Below are positions 5,081 to 5,600 of a stretch of DNA of 5,600 nt, piece after piece. This DNA is from Rubrobacter sp. GTDB taxonomy: Bacteria; Actinomycetota; Rubrobacteria; Rubrobacterales; Rubrobacteraceae. Each line of letters opens with the position of its first letter. Position 1 is the stretch's first letter. A program made the translations under genes and the position numbers. The stretch covers positions 1 to 5,600 of the forward strand of contig JACDDK010000073.1 in assembly GCA_013817025.1 (NCBI GenBank), in the 5' to 3' direction. The notes beneath the pieces were generated by a model. It ran no database searches and had not been told where the DNA came from. It worked only from the letters and a program-made list of their open reading frames with translations.

Positions 5081-5600
5081 TTAGCGGAGCAGGCCGGGGA
5101 CGGTTTGGTCCACGGCTACGTCCAGGAGGTATGGGCCGTCGGCGGTGAGGGCGCGTTTTAGGGCGGGGCCTAGATCCCCTGGTTCCTCGACGCGCTCACC
5201 CTTGCAGCCGAGGCCCTCGGCGATACGGACGTGATCTATGCCGGGCAAGTCCAACCCCGGAACGTCCGAGATGCCGATGGTGTCGCGGAAGGCTTTCAGG
5301 ATGGAGTAGCCGGAGTTGTTGATGACGATGAACGGCACGGACAGGTTCTCTTGGGCGGCGGTCCACAGTGCCTGGATAGAGTACATAGTGGAGCCGTCCC
5401 CGATCACGCACGCCACCACCCGTTCCGGGAGCGCGAGCTTCAAGCCCACCGTCGCCGGCAGGCAGAACCCGAGTCCCCCCGCAGCCGACGTGTGATACCC
5501 ATCCACCGTGCTCACCCGCACGTACTGGTGCAGCATCCCCTTACTCGACGTCGACTCGTCCACGACCACCGCGTCCTCCGGCAGTGCCTCGGCGATTGCG
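5081..5600 (-). CDS. Thiamine-pyrophosphate enzyme, C-terminal part (benzoylformate decarboxylase-like)
   Basis: The last 172 codons of a gene that begins beyond the right edge; the frame stays open to the edge through AIAEALPEDAVVVDES. This is the C-terminal, cofactor-binding domain of the acetolactate synthase/2-oxoacid decarboxylase superfamily. The TPP/Mg2+ motif begins at GDGST (about 5401-5387) and ends, after the usual spacing, at VINNSGYSIL. GGLGFCLPATVGLKLA precedes it as in this family. The phrase YSIQALWTAAQ is characteristic of benzoylformate decarboxylase (MdlC), which makes an aldehyde from an aryl 2-oxoacid. Other 2-oxoacid decarboxylases or acetolactate-synthase-like proteins remain possible, because the substrate-pocket N-terminal domain is not in view. 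It reads into ribokinase with a one-base gap. G-ending codons dominate up to the GDG motif and C-ending codons after it. Confidence 0.85.
   Translation of the reverse strand, partial: AIAEALPEDAVVVDESTSSKGMLHQYVRVSTVDGYHTSAAGGLGFCLPATVGLKLALPERVVACVIGDGSTMYSIQALWTAAQENLSVPFIVINNSGYSILKAFRDTIGISDVPGLDLPGIDHVRIAEGLGCKGERVEEPGDLGPALKRALTADGPYLLDVAVDQTVPGLLR

Overview
High-GC bacterial DNA with tightly packed genes, GTG starts and short or overlapping gene junctions. A CofD/FbiA-type coenzyme F420 biosynthesis protein, a LipL-like octanoyltransferase and TAnnnT boxes set directly against start codons suggest an actinobacterium, possibly a deep-branching, Rubrobacter-like one. That assignment is an inference from gene content and style; no rRNA or other marker gene is present.

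Layout. (1) Positions 1-187, minus strand: N-terminal 62 codons of cofD/fbiA, running off the left edge. (2) A 52-bp divergent promoter region (188-239) separates it from (3) a plus-strand lipoyl/octanoyl-transfer enzyme (240-998). (4) A 224-bp gap (999-1222) with no convincing gene but with two mutually exclusive potential hairpins. (5) A MarC-family inner-membrane protein (1223-1837). (6) A compact plus-strand trio: alpha/beta hydrolase (1877-2599), flavin-reductase-like split-barrel protein (2596-3219, ATGA overlap) and SAM-dependent methyltransferase (3220-4053, TAG directly followed by ATG). (7) A convergent 93-bp gap with no recognisable intrinsic terminator. (8) A minus-strand pair: the C-terminal part of a thiamine-pyrophosphate enzyme resembling benzoylformate decarboxylase (5081-5600, running off the right edge) followed after one base by ribokinase (4147-5079).

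How the genes fit together. cofD and the lipoyl-transfer gene serve separate cofactors and share only a divergent promoter region. The hydrolase/flavin reductase/methyltransferase trio is built like one translationally coupled operon and may act in one small-molecule pathway, but the substrate cannot be read from the sequence. The TPP enzyme and ribokinase are co-transcribed by spacing, with no obvious shared pathway.

Most notable non-gene signals. Three plus-strand genes (at 240, 1223 and 1877) each have a TAnnnT hexamer exactly six bases before the start codon and no usable Shine-Dalgarno, the arrangement expected of leaderless transcription. Several genes also show abrupt switches between G-ending and C-ending synonymous codons partway through the reading frame. 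I see no defence system, mobile element, CRISPR array, tRNA or rRNA here, and no strong case for a wholly new system; the best candidate for undescribed biology is the three-gene trio.
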